NCBI RefSeq assembly: GCF_018224015.1
Contig: NZ_JAGPOT010000029.1
Span: 1 to 64,000 of the forward strand
Length of the DNA stretch: 64,000 bases
Direction of reading: 5' to 3'
Source of the DNA: Pseudarthrobacter albicanus
GTDB taxonomy: Bacteria; Actinomycetota; Actinomycetes; Actinomycetales; Micrococcaceae
Under the pieces are notes generated by a model. It did no database searches. It saw nothing but the letters and a program-made list of their open reading frames with translations, and was not told where the DNA came from. Shown here piece after piece: positions 31,937 through 43,522 of this stretch (positions are counted from its first letter, which is position 1; the number at the start of each line of letters is the position of its first letter). The translations under genes were made by a program, and so were the position numbers.

Positions 31937-33246
31937 CGCGGGATCCGGCCCGCCGCGGGGCTGCCCGTTCCCGGCGGAATCGAAGTCCCGGGCGGCACGG
32001 ATGCGTCGGCAGGCAAGGAAGGATCCAGGCCGAGGCGGGCCGCCAGTTGCGGCCAGGCCGGTCCGGGGCGGATGAAGCCGTCAAAGACCTCCAGCGCAGC
32101 GGAGACGCTCAAGCCGGTCCCGTCTTCTGCCATCACGCCGATGCAGGCCACCTGCCGCCCGTGTCGGGACCGTGCGACGTGGACGACGGCGTCGATGGCA
32201 CTGGCCACCTGGAGGCGCACGGCATCCTGGCCCATCCCCGCGAGCGAGCCCAGGGCCGTGAGCCGTGCCGGCACTGCGGCCGCCGTGTTGGCGTGGATGG
32301 TTCCTCCGCCCCCGGTGTGGCCCGTGTTCATGGCTGTCAGCAGTTCGCGGACTTCCCCTCCCCGGCATTCGCCCACGATGAGACGGTCCGGGCGCATCCT
32401 CAGGGACTGCCGGACGAGTTCCCCGAGATCGACGGCACCGCCTCCCTCGAGGTTGCCGTGCCGGGATTCCAGCGAGACGACGTGCGGATGGACGGGGTTC
32501 AGCTCCGAGGCGTCCTCAATCAGAACGAGCCGTTCGCCCGGACGGCATAGGCCCAGGAGCGTGGCGAGCAGGGTGGTTTTCCCGGAGCCCGTCGCGCCGC
32601 TGATCAGGAAGCTCAGCCGGCGCTCCACCAGCCGTTCCAGCACATCCTGGACGAACGTGCCGAACATGCCGTTGTCCCGCAGCTCCGCCATGGTGAAGAC
32701 GGATTGGCGGCGGATCCTCACGCTCAGGAGCGTCCCTGCCGTGGAAATCGGGGGCAGCACAGCGTGGACCCGGTAGCCGCCCTCGAGCCGGACATCCACG
32801 CACGGGGAACTGTCATCGAGCCGGCGGCCGCCCGCTGCCACGAGCCGCGCAGCGAGGGCACGGATCTGCGCTTCGCCGGAGAACGCGACAGGGGCCTTTT
32901 CCAGTCCGCTGCCGCGGTCCAGCCAGACCGAATCCGGACCGTTGACGAAGATGTCCGTCACGGCCGGATCCCGGGTGAGCGTCTGGAGCGGGCCCAGGCC
33001 GTTCAGTTCAGCGCTGATGCTGTCGACGGCGGCCAGGGCACCCCCGGTGCCGAGCAGCTTTCCGGTGGCCTGGACCGCGGCGGCAACCCGGGAAGGGGTC
33101 ACCGGCCCGGCGTCGGCCATGATGGCCTCCCGTACCGATTCCAGCAGGCGCGGGTCCACGACGCCGCGTGGCCGGGGCCGGCCTCCCGGGGCGCTCAGGC
33201 TGCTTCCGGCAGGCTCCGGCGGGCCCAGCGCGGAATGGGCACTCAT
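31933..33246 (-). CDS. TadA/VirB11-family secretion ATPase
   Basis: Hexameric assembly ATPase of the Tad pilus, 437 residues. N-terminal domain with VTDIFVNGPDSVWLDRG, Walker A ISGATGSGKTTLLATLLG, Asp box LIEDASELNP, Walker B RLIVGECRGGEVRELL and His box TGHTGGGGTIHANT. Equivalent of Rv3659c. Its ATG overlaps the CpaE-like gene stop by one base (TGATG). The C-terminal 35 residues are Pro/Gly-rich. Confidence 0.94.
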   Translation of the reverse strand: MSAHSALGPPEPAGSSLSAPGGRPRPRGVVDPRLLESVREAIMADAGPVTPSRVAAAVQATGKLLGTGGALAAVDSISAELNGLGPLQTLTRDPAVTDIFVNGPDSVWLDRGSGLEKAPVAFSGEAQIRALAARLVAAGGRRLDDSSPCVDVRLEGGYRVHAVLPPISTAGTLLSVRIRRQSVFTMAELRDNGMFGTFVQDVLERLVERRLSFLISGATGSGKTTLLATLLGLCRPGERLVLIEDASELNPVHPHVVSLESRHGNLEGGGAVDLGELVRQSLRMRPDRLIVGECRGGEVRELLTAMNTGHTGGGGTIHANTAAAVPARLTALGSLAGMGQDAVRLQVASAIDAVVHVARSRHGRQVACIGVMAEDGTGLSVSAALEVFDGFIRPGPAWPQLAARLGLDPSLPADASVPPGTSIPPGTGSPAAGRIPR

Positions 33247-34382
33247 CAGCGGTCTCCCCCGCTCAGGTCAAGGACTTCGGCGGTGAACCGCCGGACGTTG
33301 CGCTGCTGGCCTGTTTCCAGGAGGCGTCCGAGTTCCGTCGCGGCGGTGGCGCCCCTGATTTCCGGCATGATCCCGTGCAAGGGAAGCCCTACCGATGCCG
33401 CGATGAGCGGCCCGTCCAACCCGGCTCCGGGCTTCCCGCGGATCACCAGGGCTGTTTCCACCGGGGGAAGCTCCTGCAGCAGCCGGGCCGATGCCACGGC
33501 CGCGCGCAGCCGGGCGGGTGCGACGACGATGATCCTGTCGCAGTCCCAGGCGAAGGTACGCAGGGACTCACGTCCCCGGCCGATGTCCAGCACCACCAGC
33601 TCGTAGCCCCGCCGGGCAGCGTCAAGGACCCCGGCCACGGCGGTCGAATCCACGCCCGCCGGCCGGTCCCGGCTGCCGGGCCAGGACAGGAAGGAGAATC
33701 CGCCGGCCTCCGGCAGTGCCTCGGAGAGCTGGCCAGGATCGATACTGCCGCTCGCTTCGGCAAAGTCCGGCCAGCGGAGGCCGGGCGAATCCTCCGCGGC
33801 AAGGGCCAGTTCAAGACCGCCGCCCCAGGGATCGCCGTCGATCAGGAGGACCCGCGCACCGGGCCGCGCCGCGGCCTGGGCAATCCACACGGCGGCCGTG
33901 GTGGCTCCTGCACCGCCGCAGCCGCCGGTGATGCCGAGCACGAGCCCGCCTGCCTCCGGCGCGCGGGAGCGGCTCAGGTAGTCCGCAAGCCAGGAGGAGG
34001 CGTCGGGAAGTACGGCAACCCGCTCGGCCCCGATGGCCGCGGCGAGGTGCCAGAGGCTGTCCCCGTCACCGTTCAGGCCGACAAGTACCGCCGGGGCCCG
34101 TCGCCGGGGTGGCAGCTCGCGGATGTCGCTGCCGACCAGTACCGCGGCAGCCGCGTCCCAGAACGGTGCGGCCTCGATGATGTCCGGCACCGTCCGCAGC
34201 GCTCCCCCGGCCGCGGCGACGATGCGTTCCACTTCGCTGCGGACCACCTCGAACCCGGTGACCAGCAGCGTCTCGGGCGACTCATCGGGCACCCACGGCC
34301 CCGGTGCCAGCGGTGGATCCGACAAGGGACTATCCCACAATGAAATTTCCCGCAAGGGACCGGACCGCTGGCGCCTGTTCAT
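33246..34382 (-). CDS. CpaE-like pilus-locus P-loop protein
   Basis: ParA/MinD-type ATPase homologue of 378 residues that heads the operon and is thought to place the pilus machine at the membrane. The first 150 residues are a degenerate receiver-like part (VLVGSDIRELP). The P-loop LGITGGCGGAGATTAAVWIA lacks the usual lysine, as in many actinobacterial relatives (Rv3660c type), followed by VLLIDGDPWGGGLEL and LVVLDIGRG. ATG at 34382 (MNRRQRSG). It is divergent from the polymerase gene with 91 bp between starts, where the operon promoter must lie. Confidence 0.88.
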   Translation of the reverse strand: MNRRQRSGPLREISLWDSPLSDPPLAPGPWVPDESPETLLVTGFEVVRSEVERIVAAAGGALRTVPDIIEAAPFWDAAAAVLVGSDIRELPPRRRAPAVLVGLNGDGDSLWHLAAAIGAERVAVLPDASSWLADYLSRSRAPEAGGLVLGITGGCGGAGATTAAVWIAQAAARPGARVLLIDGDPWGGGLELALAAEDSPGLRWPDFAEASGSIDPGQLSEALPEAGGFSFLSWPGSRDRPAGVDSTAVAGVLDAARRGYELVVLDIGRGRESLRTFAWDCDRIIVVAPARLRAAVASARLLQELPPVETALVIRGKPGAGLDGPLIAASVGLPLHGIMPEIRGATAATELGRLLETGQQRNVRRFTAEVLDLSGGDR

Positions 34383-34473
34383 GGTGCCACTGTGCCCGTC
34401 GCCGGAGCGCGCTGTAACGGCCGGCACGCGCTATGTGGACAAGCCGCCCCGCCACGCAGGGCAGAATTGAGCT

Positions 34474-36234
34474 ATGTACCTGCTGCTTGCCGCCCATGCC
34501 GACGGCGCAGTCATCCAGGAGCTCACCGCGGCCGGCGCCCCGGGCCCTGCCGGCCCGGAACCGCAGCCGGTCAGCGCCGCCGAGCTGCCCGGCGTCGTAC
34601 GCGAGCTGGAGAAGCGTCGGCCGCGCTGGATCTGGCACCGCACCCAGGACTGGTATCCGGCGTTGCTGGCTGCCGGGGTGGAGCTGGAACGCTGTTACGA
34701 CCTCACCCTGTGCGGCGCCATCCTGGCCCATTCGGAGTTCACCGCCCACACCGCATATGCCCTGGCCGCGGAAAAGGTCACGCAGGACGATGAGCTCCAG
34801 CAGCCGCCGCGCGCCCTCCAGCCCCCTCCCCCGCCGGCCGACCAGGGCTCGCTGTTCGACGATCCCGGCCTCCGCACGGCGCCCCGGCACTCGCCCGGGG
34901 AGCTCCGCGCCGAATACGCCGCCCAGCAGGCAGCGCTCGGTCACGCCGGCGCAACCGCCGGCACCGGCGCCAACACCGGCGCCAACGCCGGCCGGGATAC
35001 CGGCGCCGATGTCACGCGGAGGCAACGGCTCCGGCTGCTGCTGGCCGCCGAATCCGCCGGCGCCATGATCGCGGCCGAAATGCAGCACACGGGTGTCCCC
35101 TGGCGGGAGGAACTGCACGAGCGGATCCTGTCGGGCTACCTCGGCCCCCGCCCGCCGCAGGGCCACCGTCCGGCCAGGCTCGAGGCGCTCGCCGCCGAGC
35201 TCCGGCAGCTGCTGCAGACACCGGCGCTGAACCCGGATTCGCCGCAGGAGCTCATGCGTGCCCTGCACCGGAACGGCATCGAGGTGAAGACCACCCGGCA
35301 GTGGGAGCTGAAGGAGTCCGCCCACCCAGCGATCGAGCCGCTGCTGGCCTTCAAGAAGCTCTCCCGGCTGCACGCCGCCAACGGCTGGGCGTGGCTGGAT
35401 GCCTGGGTGCAGGACGGCCGCTTCCGGCCCGAGTACGTGGTGGGCGGGGTGGTCTCCGGCCGCTGGGCGTCGCGGGGCGGCGGGGCGCTGCAGATCCCGC
35501 GCCAGATCCGGGGCGCGGTGCATGCCGACCCGGGTTACAAGCTGATCGTCGCCGACGCCTCGCAGCTGGAGCCCCGGGTCCTGGTGGCGCTGGCCCAGGA
35601 TTCCAGGATGGCCGAGGCTGCACGGGACAAGGACCTGTACGCCGGCATCGCGGCGCAGGGTTTCGGCGGTGACCGGGCCCAGGCGAAGGTGGCGCTGCTC
35701 GGCGCCATCTACGGTGCCACCACGGGAGAGTCCGGGCGCCTGTTGCCCCAGCTGGCCCGCACGTATCCACGCGCCGTCGGATTCGTGGAACAGGCCGCCC
35801 GCCAGGGCGAGGCCGGCAGGACCGTCACCTCGCGCCTGGGCCGGAGCAGCCCGCCGCCGTCGGACCGCTGGCTGAAGAGCCAGCAATCCACGACAGCCGA
35901 GGAACAGCGCCGGGCGGAATCCCTTGCCCGCTCGCGCGGCAGGTTCACCCGCAACTTCGTCGTGCAGGGCTCCGCGGCTGACTGGGCGGCCTGCTGGCTG
36001 GCGGAACTACGACGCCGGCTCCGTGCCATGCGCGCCGACGGCGCCCCTGCGGGGGAACTGGTGTTCTTTCTGCACGACGAGGTGATGGTCCACTGCCCCG
36101 CTGTGGCCGTCCACGACTGCATCCGGGCCATCGAGGAGGCCGCGGCGGCAGCCAAGGAGCTGCTGTTCGGAACGATTCCGGTGGACTTCCCGGTCAGCGT
36201 GGCCGTGGTGGACTCCTACGACGAGGCTAAATAG
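34474..36234 (+). CDS. Family A DNA polymerase of the compact actinobacterial type
   Basis: Protein of 586 residues with the polymerase half of DNA polymerase I. Motif A is VADASQLEPRVLVALA (normally DYSQIELR), the finger motif is QAKVALLGAIYGATTGE and motif C is FFLHDEVMVHCP with the catalytic Asp. The N-terminal 190 residues resemble a decayed 3'-5' exonuclease domain (WIWHRTQDWYPALLAAGVE), and there is no 5'-3' exonuclease. The replacement of the motif A Asp-Tyr by Asp-Ala and the short size suggest a specialised repair polymerase; the main PolA is expected elsewhere. Ala/Gly/Thr-rich insert near residues 155-185. Confidence 0.87.
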   Translation: MYLLLAAHADGAVIQELTAAGAPGPAGPEPQPVSAAELPGVVRELEKRRPRWIWHRTQDWYPALLAAGVELERCYDLTLCGAILAHSEFTAHTAYALAAEKVTQDDELQQPPRALQPPPPPADQGSLFDDPGLRTAPRHSPGELRAEYAAQQAALGHAGATAGTGANTGANAGRDTGADVTRRQRLRLLLAAESAGAMIAAEMQHTGVPWREELHERILSGYLGPRPPQGHRPARLEALAAELRQLLQTPALNPDSPQELMRALHRNGIEVKTTRQWELKESAHPAIEPLLAFKKLSRLHAANGWAWLDAWVQDGRFRPEYVVGGVVSGRWASRGGGALQIPRQIRGAVHADPGYKLIVADASQLEPRVLVALAQDSRMAEAARDKDLYAGIAAQGFGGDRAQAKVALLGAIYGATTGESGRLLPQLARTYPRAVGFVEQAARQGEAGRTVTSRLGRSSPPPSDRWLKSQQSTTAEEQRRAESLARSRGRFTRNFVVQGSAADWAACWLAELRRRLRAMRADGAPAGELVFFLHDEVMVHCPAVAVHDCIRAIEEAAAAAKELLFGTIPVDFPVSVAVVDSYDEAK

Positions 36235-36373
36235 CGGGCAGTCGGATGCTCGGGGTAACGTACCGGCCGGTAGTGTTGTGCCCTGCCGCATCCCCGGATA
36301 CCCTCAAAGGGCCGGTGATCAAGAACACTTCGCCGGAGGATGCAACGAGGCATAACAGTTGGGGAGGACCGGT

Positions 36374-36634
36374 TTGGCTGGCATTTTTGAGATCACCGAA
36401 GCTGGAGAAGAGTCGTACTTCTTCAAGCTGACGGCAGCGGACGGAACGGTCGTGGCCGTTTCGCCGATGTTCAACACCATCAAGGGCGCGGCCGCGGGCA
36501 TTAACGCCGTCCGCGAGAACGCCGCGACCGGCCTGATCGTGGACCGCTCCCGCAGCGGAAGCCGGCCCTCGGCCAGCACGCCGACGACGCGTCCGCGCGC
36601 TTTCCGGGGCACCCCACGGCTGGCAGCCGGCTAG
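36374..36634 (+). CDS. DUF1508 (YegP-like) protein
   Basis: Small protein of 86 residues. Pattern AGIFEITEAGEESYFFKLTAADGTVVAVSP-like, then IKGAAAGINAVRENAATG, matches one DUF1508 unit, a beta-beta-beta-alpha fold of unknown role. The start is a TTG at 36374 with GGGGAGGA 7 bp upstream; the family normally begins MAGxFEI, which this start gives. The tail is Arg/Pro-rich (RPSASTPTTRPRAFRG). Confidence 0.82.
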   Translation: MAGIFEITEAGEESYFFKLTAADGTVVAVSPMFNTIKGAAAGINAVRENAATGLIVDRSRSGSRPSASTPTTRPRAFRGTPRLAAG

Positions 36635-36708
36635 CAATCCGGCACAAGCACCGGGCTTCGCCGGTGCGCCGACCCTACACGCCGGCCGTCCTCACACGTC
36701 GAGGTATT

Positions 36709-37389
36709 TCAGACGTCGATCACGTGCCGGCGTGTTCGGTCCCAGGGAACGGCCCAGCCCAGCTGCTCAAAGAGCTGGCTGAGGATCATCGCGGTGAAAC
36801 CCCACACCACCAGGCCGTTCACGGTGAACGCGGGGCTTTCGAACGTCTGTCCGGCGCGGCTCACGGTGGCCGTGACCCGGTTGTCCGGGTCCAGCAGATC
36901 CCGGACCGGCACCCGGAAGACCTGGGCGGATTCGCCGTAGTCCACCACCCGGACGGGCGACTGGGAGGCCCACCAGGCCAGGACGGGCGTCACCAGGAAG
37001 TTGCCCCGGGGAAGCGCCAGTTCCGGCATGATGCCGAGCACCTCGACGCCGGCAGGGTCCAGCCCGGTCTCCTCTTCCCCCTCGCGCAGCGCCGCCTCGA
37101 TGACGGATTCCCCGGGGTCGATGCCGCCGCCGGGGAAGGCGACCTGGCCGGGGTGGTCCTCCAGGGTCTGGGCGCGCTGCAGCAGGAGAACATCCAGATC
37201 GGCCGGCGCAAGCAGCTTGACGGAGGCGGCCGGAACGCTGTCGAGCGCCCCGAAGAGCATCAGAATGGCCGCCCTGCGGATGCGTTCGCCGGGTGCGACG
37301 CTGAGTTTGCGCCAGCGCGGATCCGGCGCGGGCGCTGTTCCCGCTTCCACCGCAGCAACTAGGTCAATCAGGTCTTGGCGTGCGGTCAT
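36709..37389 (-). CDS. NUDIX hydrolase, CoA pyrophosphatase type
   Basis: Nucleotide hydrolase of 226 residues, Rv3672c-like. The Nudix box [25 protein letters not shown] (positions about 88-112; key residues [10 protein letters not shown]) is complete, and the preceding [13 protein letters not shown] is the UPF0035 signature typical of CoA-diphosphatases (CoaD-like NUDT7/8). The ATG overlaps the stop of nth (ATGA), so the two genes form one transcript, as in mycobacteria. Confidence 0.9.
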   Translation of the reverse strand: MTARQDLIDLVAAVEAGTAPAPDPRWRKLSVAPGERIRRAAILMLFGALDSVPAASVKLLAPADLDVLLLQRAQTLEDHPGQVAFPGGGIDPGESVIEAALREGEEETGLDPAGVEVLGIMPELALPRGNFLVTPVLAWWASQSPVRVVDYGESAQVFRVPVRDLLDPDNRVTATVSRAGQTFESPAFTVNGLVVWGFTAMILSQLFEQLGWAVPWDRTRRHVIDV

Positions 37390-38240
37390 CGTTGCTTCCT
37401 CTGCGATTCCATCCGGATCTCGGCGGCGCGGTGCGTCTCGGCCAGCAGCTGGGCCAGCAGTGCCTCCTGCCCGGGGGCCAGCTCATACTTCAGCAGTTTC
37501 TTCGCCTTCTCCGGATCCGTCTCGCCGGCCCCAAAACTGGGGCACCAATTGGCGACCGCACAGGCCCCGCACGCCGGCTTGCGCGAATGGCAGACCCGGC
37601 GTCCGTGGAACACCACGCGGTGCGAGAGCATGGTCCAGTCTTTCGGCTCGAACAATTCGGCGACGTCGGACTCGACGCGCACCGGGTCATCCGAATCCGT
37701 CCAGCCGAAGCGCCTGGCCAGCCTGCCGAAATGGGTGTCCACGGTGATGCCCGGGATGCCGAAGGCATTTCCCAGCACGACATTGGCGGTCTTCCGTCCG
37801 ACGCCGGGCAGCGTCACGAGGTCCGCCAACCGTCCCGGCACCTCGCCGTCGTACTCGTCCACGAGCCGGTTGCACAGCGCCATCAGGTTCCGGGTCTTGG
37901 CCCGGAAGAACCCTGTGGGTTTGACGATGGCTTCGATCTCGGCGGGGTCCGCCTCGGCCATGCTCCGCGCGTCCGGGTAGCGGGCGAACAGCAGGGGTGT
38001 GATCTGGTTGACCAGCACATCCGTCGTCTGGGCCGAGAGCACCGTGGCCACCACCAGTTCGAACGGGCTGCGGAAATCCAGTTCCGCGTGCGCGTACGGA
38101 TACTGTTCGGCGAGCGCCTTGTTGATCCTGCGGGCACGGCGTTTGAGCGCGAGCAGGGTCTCCCCGGATGCCCTCGAAGCGGCGGGCTTCGTGCCTGCGG
38201 CGGCGCTGCCGGTTTTCGGGGTGCCGGGCTGGGCGGCCAT
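37386..38240 (-). CDS. nth: Endonuclease III
   Basis: Base-excision repair glycosylase/AP lyase of 284 residues for oxidised pyrimidines. The helix-hairpin-helix [18 protein letters not shown] contains the catalytic Lys, and the catalytic Asp is in [16 protein letters not shown]. The C-terminal [4Fe-4S] ligands are seen as [17 protein letters not shown] (C-x6-C-x2-C-x5-C). The first 28 residues are an Ala/Gly/Thr-rich extension, so the start might be further in (around MAAQ is used here). Confidence 0.95.
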   Translation of the reverse strand: MAAQPGTPKTGSAAAGTKPAASRASGETLLALKRRARRINKALAEQYPYAHAELDFRSPFELVVATVLSAQTTDVLVNQITPLLFARYPDARSMAEADPAEIEAIVKPTGFFRAKTRNLMALCNRLVDEYDGEVPGRLADLVTLPGVGRKTANVVLGNAFGIPGITVDTHFGRLARRFGWTDSDDPVRVESDVAELFEPKDWTMLSHRVVFHGRRVCHSRKPACGACAVANWCPSFGAGETDPEKAKKLLKYELAPGQEALLAQLLAETHRAAEIRMESQRKQR

Positions 38241-38248
38241 GGGTCAGG

Positions 38249-39748
38249 CTAACCGCGTTCGATGTTGCTGAGGTCGCGCAGCAAGCCCAAGCGGCCGTCG
38301 GTGTGCTGGACCAGGAATTCGTGGCCGCGGTCCTCGAGGGCCAGCACCCAGCCGCCGGGCTCAATGACGAACGCCGGTGCGCCGGTGTGCTCGTCGACGG
38401 CGGTGCGGGGCTGGGCCACGGCGAACCAGAAGGCCTCGTGGACCGGCTGGACCTCCTCCGCCGCGGGCCGGCTCGCGGGGTCAACGGTGGCGCCGATCGG
38501 TTCCTGCGAGCGCACCTGCGGATTGATGGTGGTAGGGGCGTAATGGCCGGAACCGGCCGGAACGTCCGCGGCGCGGGTCTCTTCAACAGCGGACGGCACC
38601 TCGGACGCCACCGGTGCTGAGGAAGCCCCGGCCGCTGAGGCCGCCCCGGCCGCTGCGGCAGGCGGCACATCGACGCCGGCAGCCTGGGTGTGCCCTGCCG
38701 CGGACGGCGTGGCGGATGGCACGGAAGCAGCGGACAACCCAGCAGCCGGCCCGGGAGCCGCTGCCTGGGCCGCGGCGCCCGGCACGACGCCGGAAGCCTG
38801 GGTTTCCGGCGCGCTGGAGGCGGAGGCGGGAGCGTGGCCGGCGCCCGCGGCGGGCGATGCCGGCGCTGACTGGGCTGCCTGGGCTGCCGCTGCGCCCGGA
38901 ACGGCCATCGGCACCGCCCCATGCACCGCCCCATTCGACGAAGCACCGTTCGAAGAAGAGCCGTGGAACTCGTGCCCGCTCTGGGTGTCCCCGCGGGCGG
39001 GCGCCTGGCCGCCGGGCTTCAACCGCTTGGCCCATCCCGCTATCGGGTTGGAGGCGGCGTCCTTGCCGGCTTCCTTGCCTGGTTCCTTGCCTGGTTCCTT
39101 GCCTGCTTCCTTGCCGGCTTCCTTGCCTGCGGCCGGCGCCTTCGGCGCCTTGGGCGCCTGCGGTTTGCGGACCGGCACGGCAGCCTCACGGGCCACGACG
39201 TGCGCGGGGGTTTCCCCGCGGTCCAGGAAGTCACCGGCGAAGTACGGAATCAGCCGTCCCAGCACGGTGGCGGCGAAGAGTCCCAGAGCACCAACGAGCG
39301 CCACCAGCATGCTCGGCACAAACGCACCGGCCACGGCAAGGAAGAAGAAGGCGACCGCGAAGGAGGCCACCACCGAGGCGAACTGGTCAACGGAGAGCGA
39401 CCCGATCCGGATCTTGGTTCCAGGGCTGACTCTGCGTGCCACAAACATGGCGGAAACGATCAGCGGCAGCACGATTCCCAGGCCCAGGAAGAAGAGGCTG
39501 CCCAGGTTCCACAGGTTGTACAGCACGGCAAACATAGGAATCAGCGAGGCAACAAAGAGAATCAGCGTGGAGCCGAACACGGTGAGGTCACGGACCGTGA
39601 AAGGCCCCAGAACGGCCTCGTTCTTCTTCCCCGGCTTGCGGTCCACCGTGAAACGCGGCGCGTCCCCGAAGCCTGCGGGCCCGGCCGGTCCGGCCTGCCC
39701 GTGGTCCTGGACGGGCGGGTGCAACTGCCCGTTTACTTGCTCGTTCAT
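38249..39748 (-). CDS. Membrane protein with long Ala/Pro-rich linker
   Basis: Protein of 499 residues with no recognised family. Residues 45-175 hold four hydrophobic spans (TVFGSTLILFVASLIPMFAV, LFFLGLGIVLPLIVSAMFV, VVASFAVAFFFLAVAGAFV, LVALVGALGLFAATVLG). Then comes a Lys/Glu repeat (AGKEAGKEAGKEPGKE), about 200 residues of Ala/Ser/Pro linker, and a conserved-looking C-terminal domain of 70 residues (EAFWFAVAQPRTAVDE ... VIEPGGWVLALEDRGHEFL). The last part resembles a small cytoplasmic or surface beta domain. Ends 9 bp upstream of nth and may be read with it. Confidence 0.7.
   Translation of the reverse strand: MNEQVNGQLHPPVQDHGQAGPAGPAGFGDAPRFTVDRKPGKKNEAVLGPFTVRDLTVFGSTLILFVASLIPMFAVLYNLWNLGSLFFLGLGIVLPLIVSAMFVARRVSPGTKIRIGSLSVDQFASVVASFAVAFFFLAVAGAFVPSMLVALVGALGLFAATVLGRLIPYFAGDFLDRGETPAHVVAREAAVPVRKPQAPKAPKAPAAGKEAGKEAGKEPGKEPGKEAGKDAASNPIAGWAKRLKPGGQAPARGDTQSGHEFHGSSSNGASSNGAVHGAVPMAVPGAAAAQAAQSAPASPAAGAGHAPASASSAPETQASGVVPGAAAQAAAPGPAAGLSAASVPSATPSAAGHTQAAGVDVPPAAAAGAASAAGASSAPVASEVPSAVEETRAADVPAGSGHYAPTTINPQVRSQEPIGATVDPASRPAAEEVQPVHEAFWFAVAQPRTAVDEHTGAPAFVIEPGGWVLALEDRGHEFLVQHTDGRLGLLRDLSNIERG
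39061..39132. repeat. Six tandem 12-bp repeats in the membrane-protein gene
   Basis: Six consecutive 12-mers of the form CCTTGCCTGGTT fill 39061-39132 exactly. On the coding strand each unit gives four residues (AGKE or PGKE), making a charged linker right after the last membrane span. Copy number is likely to vary between strains. Confidence 0.8.
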
Positions 39749-40191
39749 TCTGGTTCTCCTTAGCGTGGCGGCACGCTGGACAGCACCGCCGAACGGCAGG
39801 CAGGATCAGGACCGCGAGTGGTCCCGTCGCCTCCATCGGATGTCACAACTTCACCTCAGCCTAGCCAAGTGGATGGCCGATCACTAGCGGACAAGCCGTG
39901 GGCAGGCCCGCAATATCCTTGACGGGGAGGGGTGCCTGCGAGGCCGCTTGACGGGGGTGGCGGCGGGACGGATCCAGCCCCCGGGCACCACTCGCCGCTT
40001 AACAAACACCGTTCACGGCGCCCTTTGTGACGGGGCACACGTCCGGCCCGGCGGAGGTATTAGTGTTGGGTGCGGAACAGCTCTTGGCGGTGCCGCCGCG
40101 ATCAGCCGTTGCCCGGTGCCGCGCCCGCGGCCCGGCGTGGCGGAGGTCCGGCGGCCCGCGCAGCACGGATCGATGAATGATGAGGTTCACC
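39749..40191. other. Divergent regulatory gap between membrane-protein gene and acs
   Basis: 443 bp without a gene. Two TTGACGGGG direct repeats lie at about 39922 and 39949. A half-conserved Crp-type site (40026-40041) is followed 17 bp on by TATTAG (40058-40063), a possible -10 for acs, leaving a leader of about 120 bp. Nothing else recognised. Confidence 0.4.
40026..40041. promoter_or_regulatory. Weak candidate Crp/GlxR site upstream of acs
   Basis: TGTGACGGGGCACACG has a perfect left half TGTGA and a 3/5 right half against TGTGA-N6-TCACA. Its centre is about 40 bp upstream of the start predicted from the TATTAG box, a class II activator position. Crp-type control of acs is known in other bacteria. 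Confidence 0.3.
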
Positions 40192-42249
<2,058 letters not shown>

Positions 42250-42307
42250 CGGCTCCCGAACGTTCAGCCCCGCCCGGGCTGGACTGACCGGGCCGGACTG
42301 ACCGGGC

Positions 42308-42347
42308 CGGCGGCGGCGCTGCCCACTTTGGGGCGGCGCCGCCGCCG
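42308..42347. terminator. GC-rich hairpin after acs
   Basis: Arms CGGCGGCGGCGC (42308-42319) and GCGCCGCCGCCG (42336-42347) match perfectly over 12 bp, with a smaller GCCC/GGGC stem in the loop. It lies 58 bp after the acs stop and between two convergent genes. No T-run. Confidence 0.65.
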
Positions 42348-42371
42348 TCTGCCCGGATCCCTACCCCGCCG

Positions 42372-42417
42372 GTCAGTGCCGCGAACGGGTCAGTTCCGCG
42401 TCAGTGCCGCGAACGGG
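42372..42417. repeat. Duplicated 3' end of the propeller-like gene
   Basis: GTCAGTGCCGCGAACGGG occurs at 42372-42389 and again at 42400-42417; the second copy includes the stop codon (42401-42403) and last codons of the minus-strand gene. The 28-bp offset puts the outer copy out of frame. Confidence 0.7.
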
Positions 42418-43381
42418 CGTCCACGAGGACCGCCTCGAAGGTCGTGGCAGCGGGCGTGGTGAACTTGGCGTTGACCACGGCGAGGGTGTCGCCGAAGAGT
42501 GCCGCCGTCGTCGGGATATCGAAGTGCGGGCTGGTGATGACCTCCCGTACTTCACCGGAGGACAGGCTCCGGTCCAGCCGGATCCGGCTGACCTGGTTGG
42601 ACAGGTTCTGGACCGCCCAGAGGGTGTCTCCCCGGACGATGATGCCGTCTACGTTGGGCAGGGTGGCGGGGGCACCGGAGCTGTCGGTCAGGGTGATCAG
42701 CCGGTTCGATCCGGTGTCCGGGTCAACGGCGTACAGGGCGCTCCGGACGGTGTGGGCGACGATCAGCGTCTTTCCGTCCCGGACCGCCGCGATGCCGTTG
42801 AGGTTGAACCCCTGCTCGAGGGCTCCGGCCGGTTCCTTGAGCGCCAGCGTCCGTGCCTCACCGGGCTCGCCGTGGCGGTCCACCGGGACAAAGTACAGCT
42901 CGCCGGCCTGCGAGTTCGTGAACCAGGCGCCTTTATCTGTCAGCGTGACGTCGTTGATGAAGCTCGTGCGGGCCCCGGCCAGCTGGTAGACCGCCACCGT
43001 CTTCTTCGTTTCGAGGCTGTAGACATAGGCTTGCCCGGTGGCGGCGCCTGCCACGAAGAGCAGCCCGTGGCGCAGATCGGCCTTCATTCCGGCGGCTGCC
43101 CTGCCGCCCGGGGCTTCGATGAACCGCTTGGCGGTGCCCTTGTGGACGTCGCCGCGGTAGATGTTCCCGTTGAGGAAGTCACCCGCGAAGAACGTGGTGC
43201 CGTCCCCCGCGGCGATGCCCTCCGCCCCGGTGGCGCCGGGGAGGGTGATCACCGACGGCCCGCCGTCGGATCCTGTCCTGTCCGCGGCCGCCATGGGCGC
43301 CGGGGCGAGGAACGCCGCCAAGGCGAGCAGGGCAACAGCGGCCTGGCGGATAAGCTTTCCTGAATAGTGGATGTTGCGCAT
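42401..43381 (-). CDS. Secreted SMP-30-like beta-propeller protein
   Basis: Predicted exported protein of 326 residues. A signal peptide ([19 protein letters not shown]) ends at about residue 33 (AAADR). The rest is a series of propeller-like repeats: [80 protein letters not shown]. This is the SMP-30/gluconolactonase-like pattern; several members are only scaffolds, so no reaction is assigned. ATG at 43381 (MRNIHYSG). Divergent from aroQ. Confidence 0.78.
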   Translation of the reverse strand: MRNIHYSGKLIRQAAVALLALAAFLAPAPMAAADRTGSDGGPSVITLPGATGAEGIAAGDGTTFFAGDFLNGNIYRGDVHKGTAKRFIEAPGGRAAAGMKADLRHGLLFVAGAATGQAYVYSLETKKTVAVYQLAGARTSFINDVTLTDKGAWFTNSQAGELYFVPVDRHGEPGEARTLALKEPAGALEQGFNLNGIAAVRDGKTLIVAHTVRSALYAVDPDTGSNRLITLTDSSGAPATLPNVDGIIVRGDTLWAVQNLSNQVSRIRLDRSLSSGEVREVITSPHFDIPTTAALFGDTLAVVNAKFTTPAATTFEAVLVDARSRH

Positions 43382-43522
43382 GATGACGCTCCCGGATCGG
43401 GCTTGTCCGCGGGAGCTGGCCAGTACGGGAGCTCCGCACGATGGTCCCTTCAGTCTAGGCAGGGAGGCCGGGACGGGCCAGAGCCGCAGCGGGCGGGCCC
43501 GCAACGCGATACATTGGCAGGC

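Noticed and set aside
40026..40041. Treating the acs-upstream site as a firm Crp site
   Set aside because: The right half-site matches only 3 of 5 positions, so it is listed as weak only.
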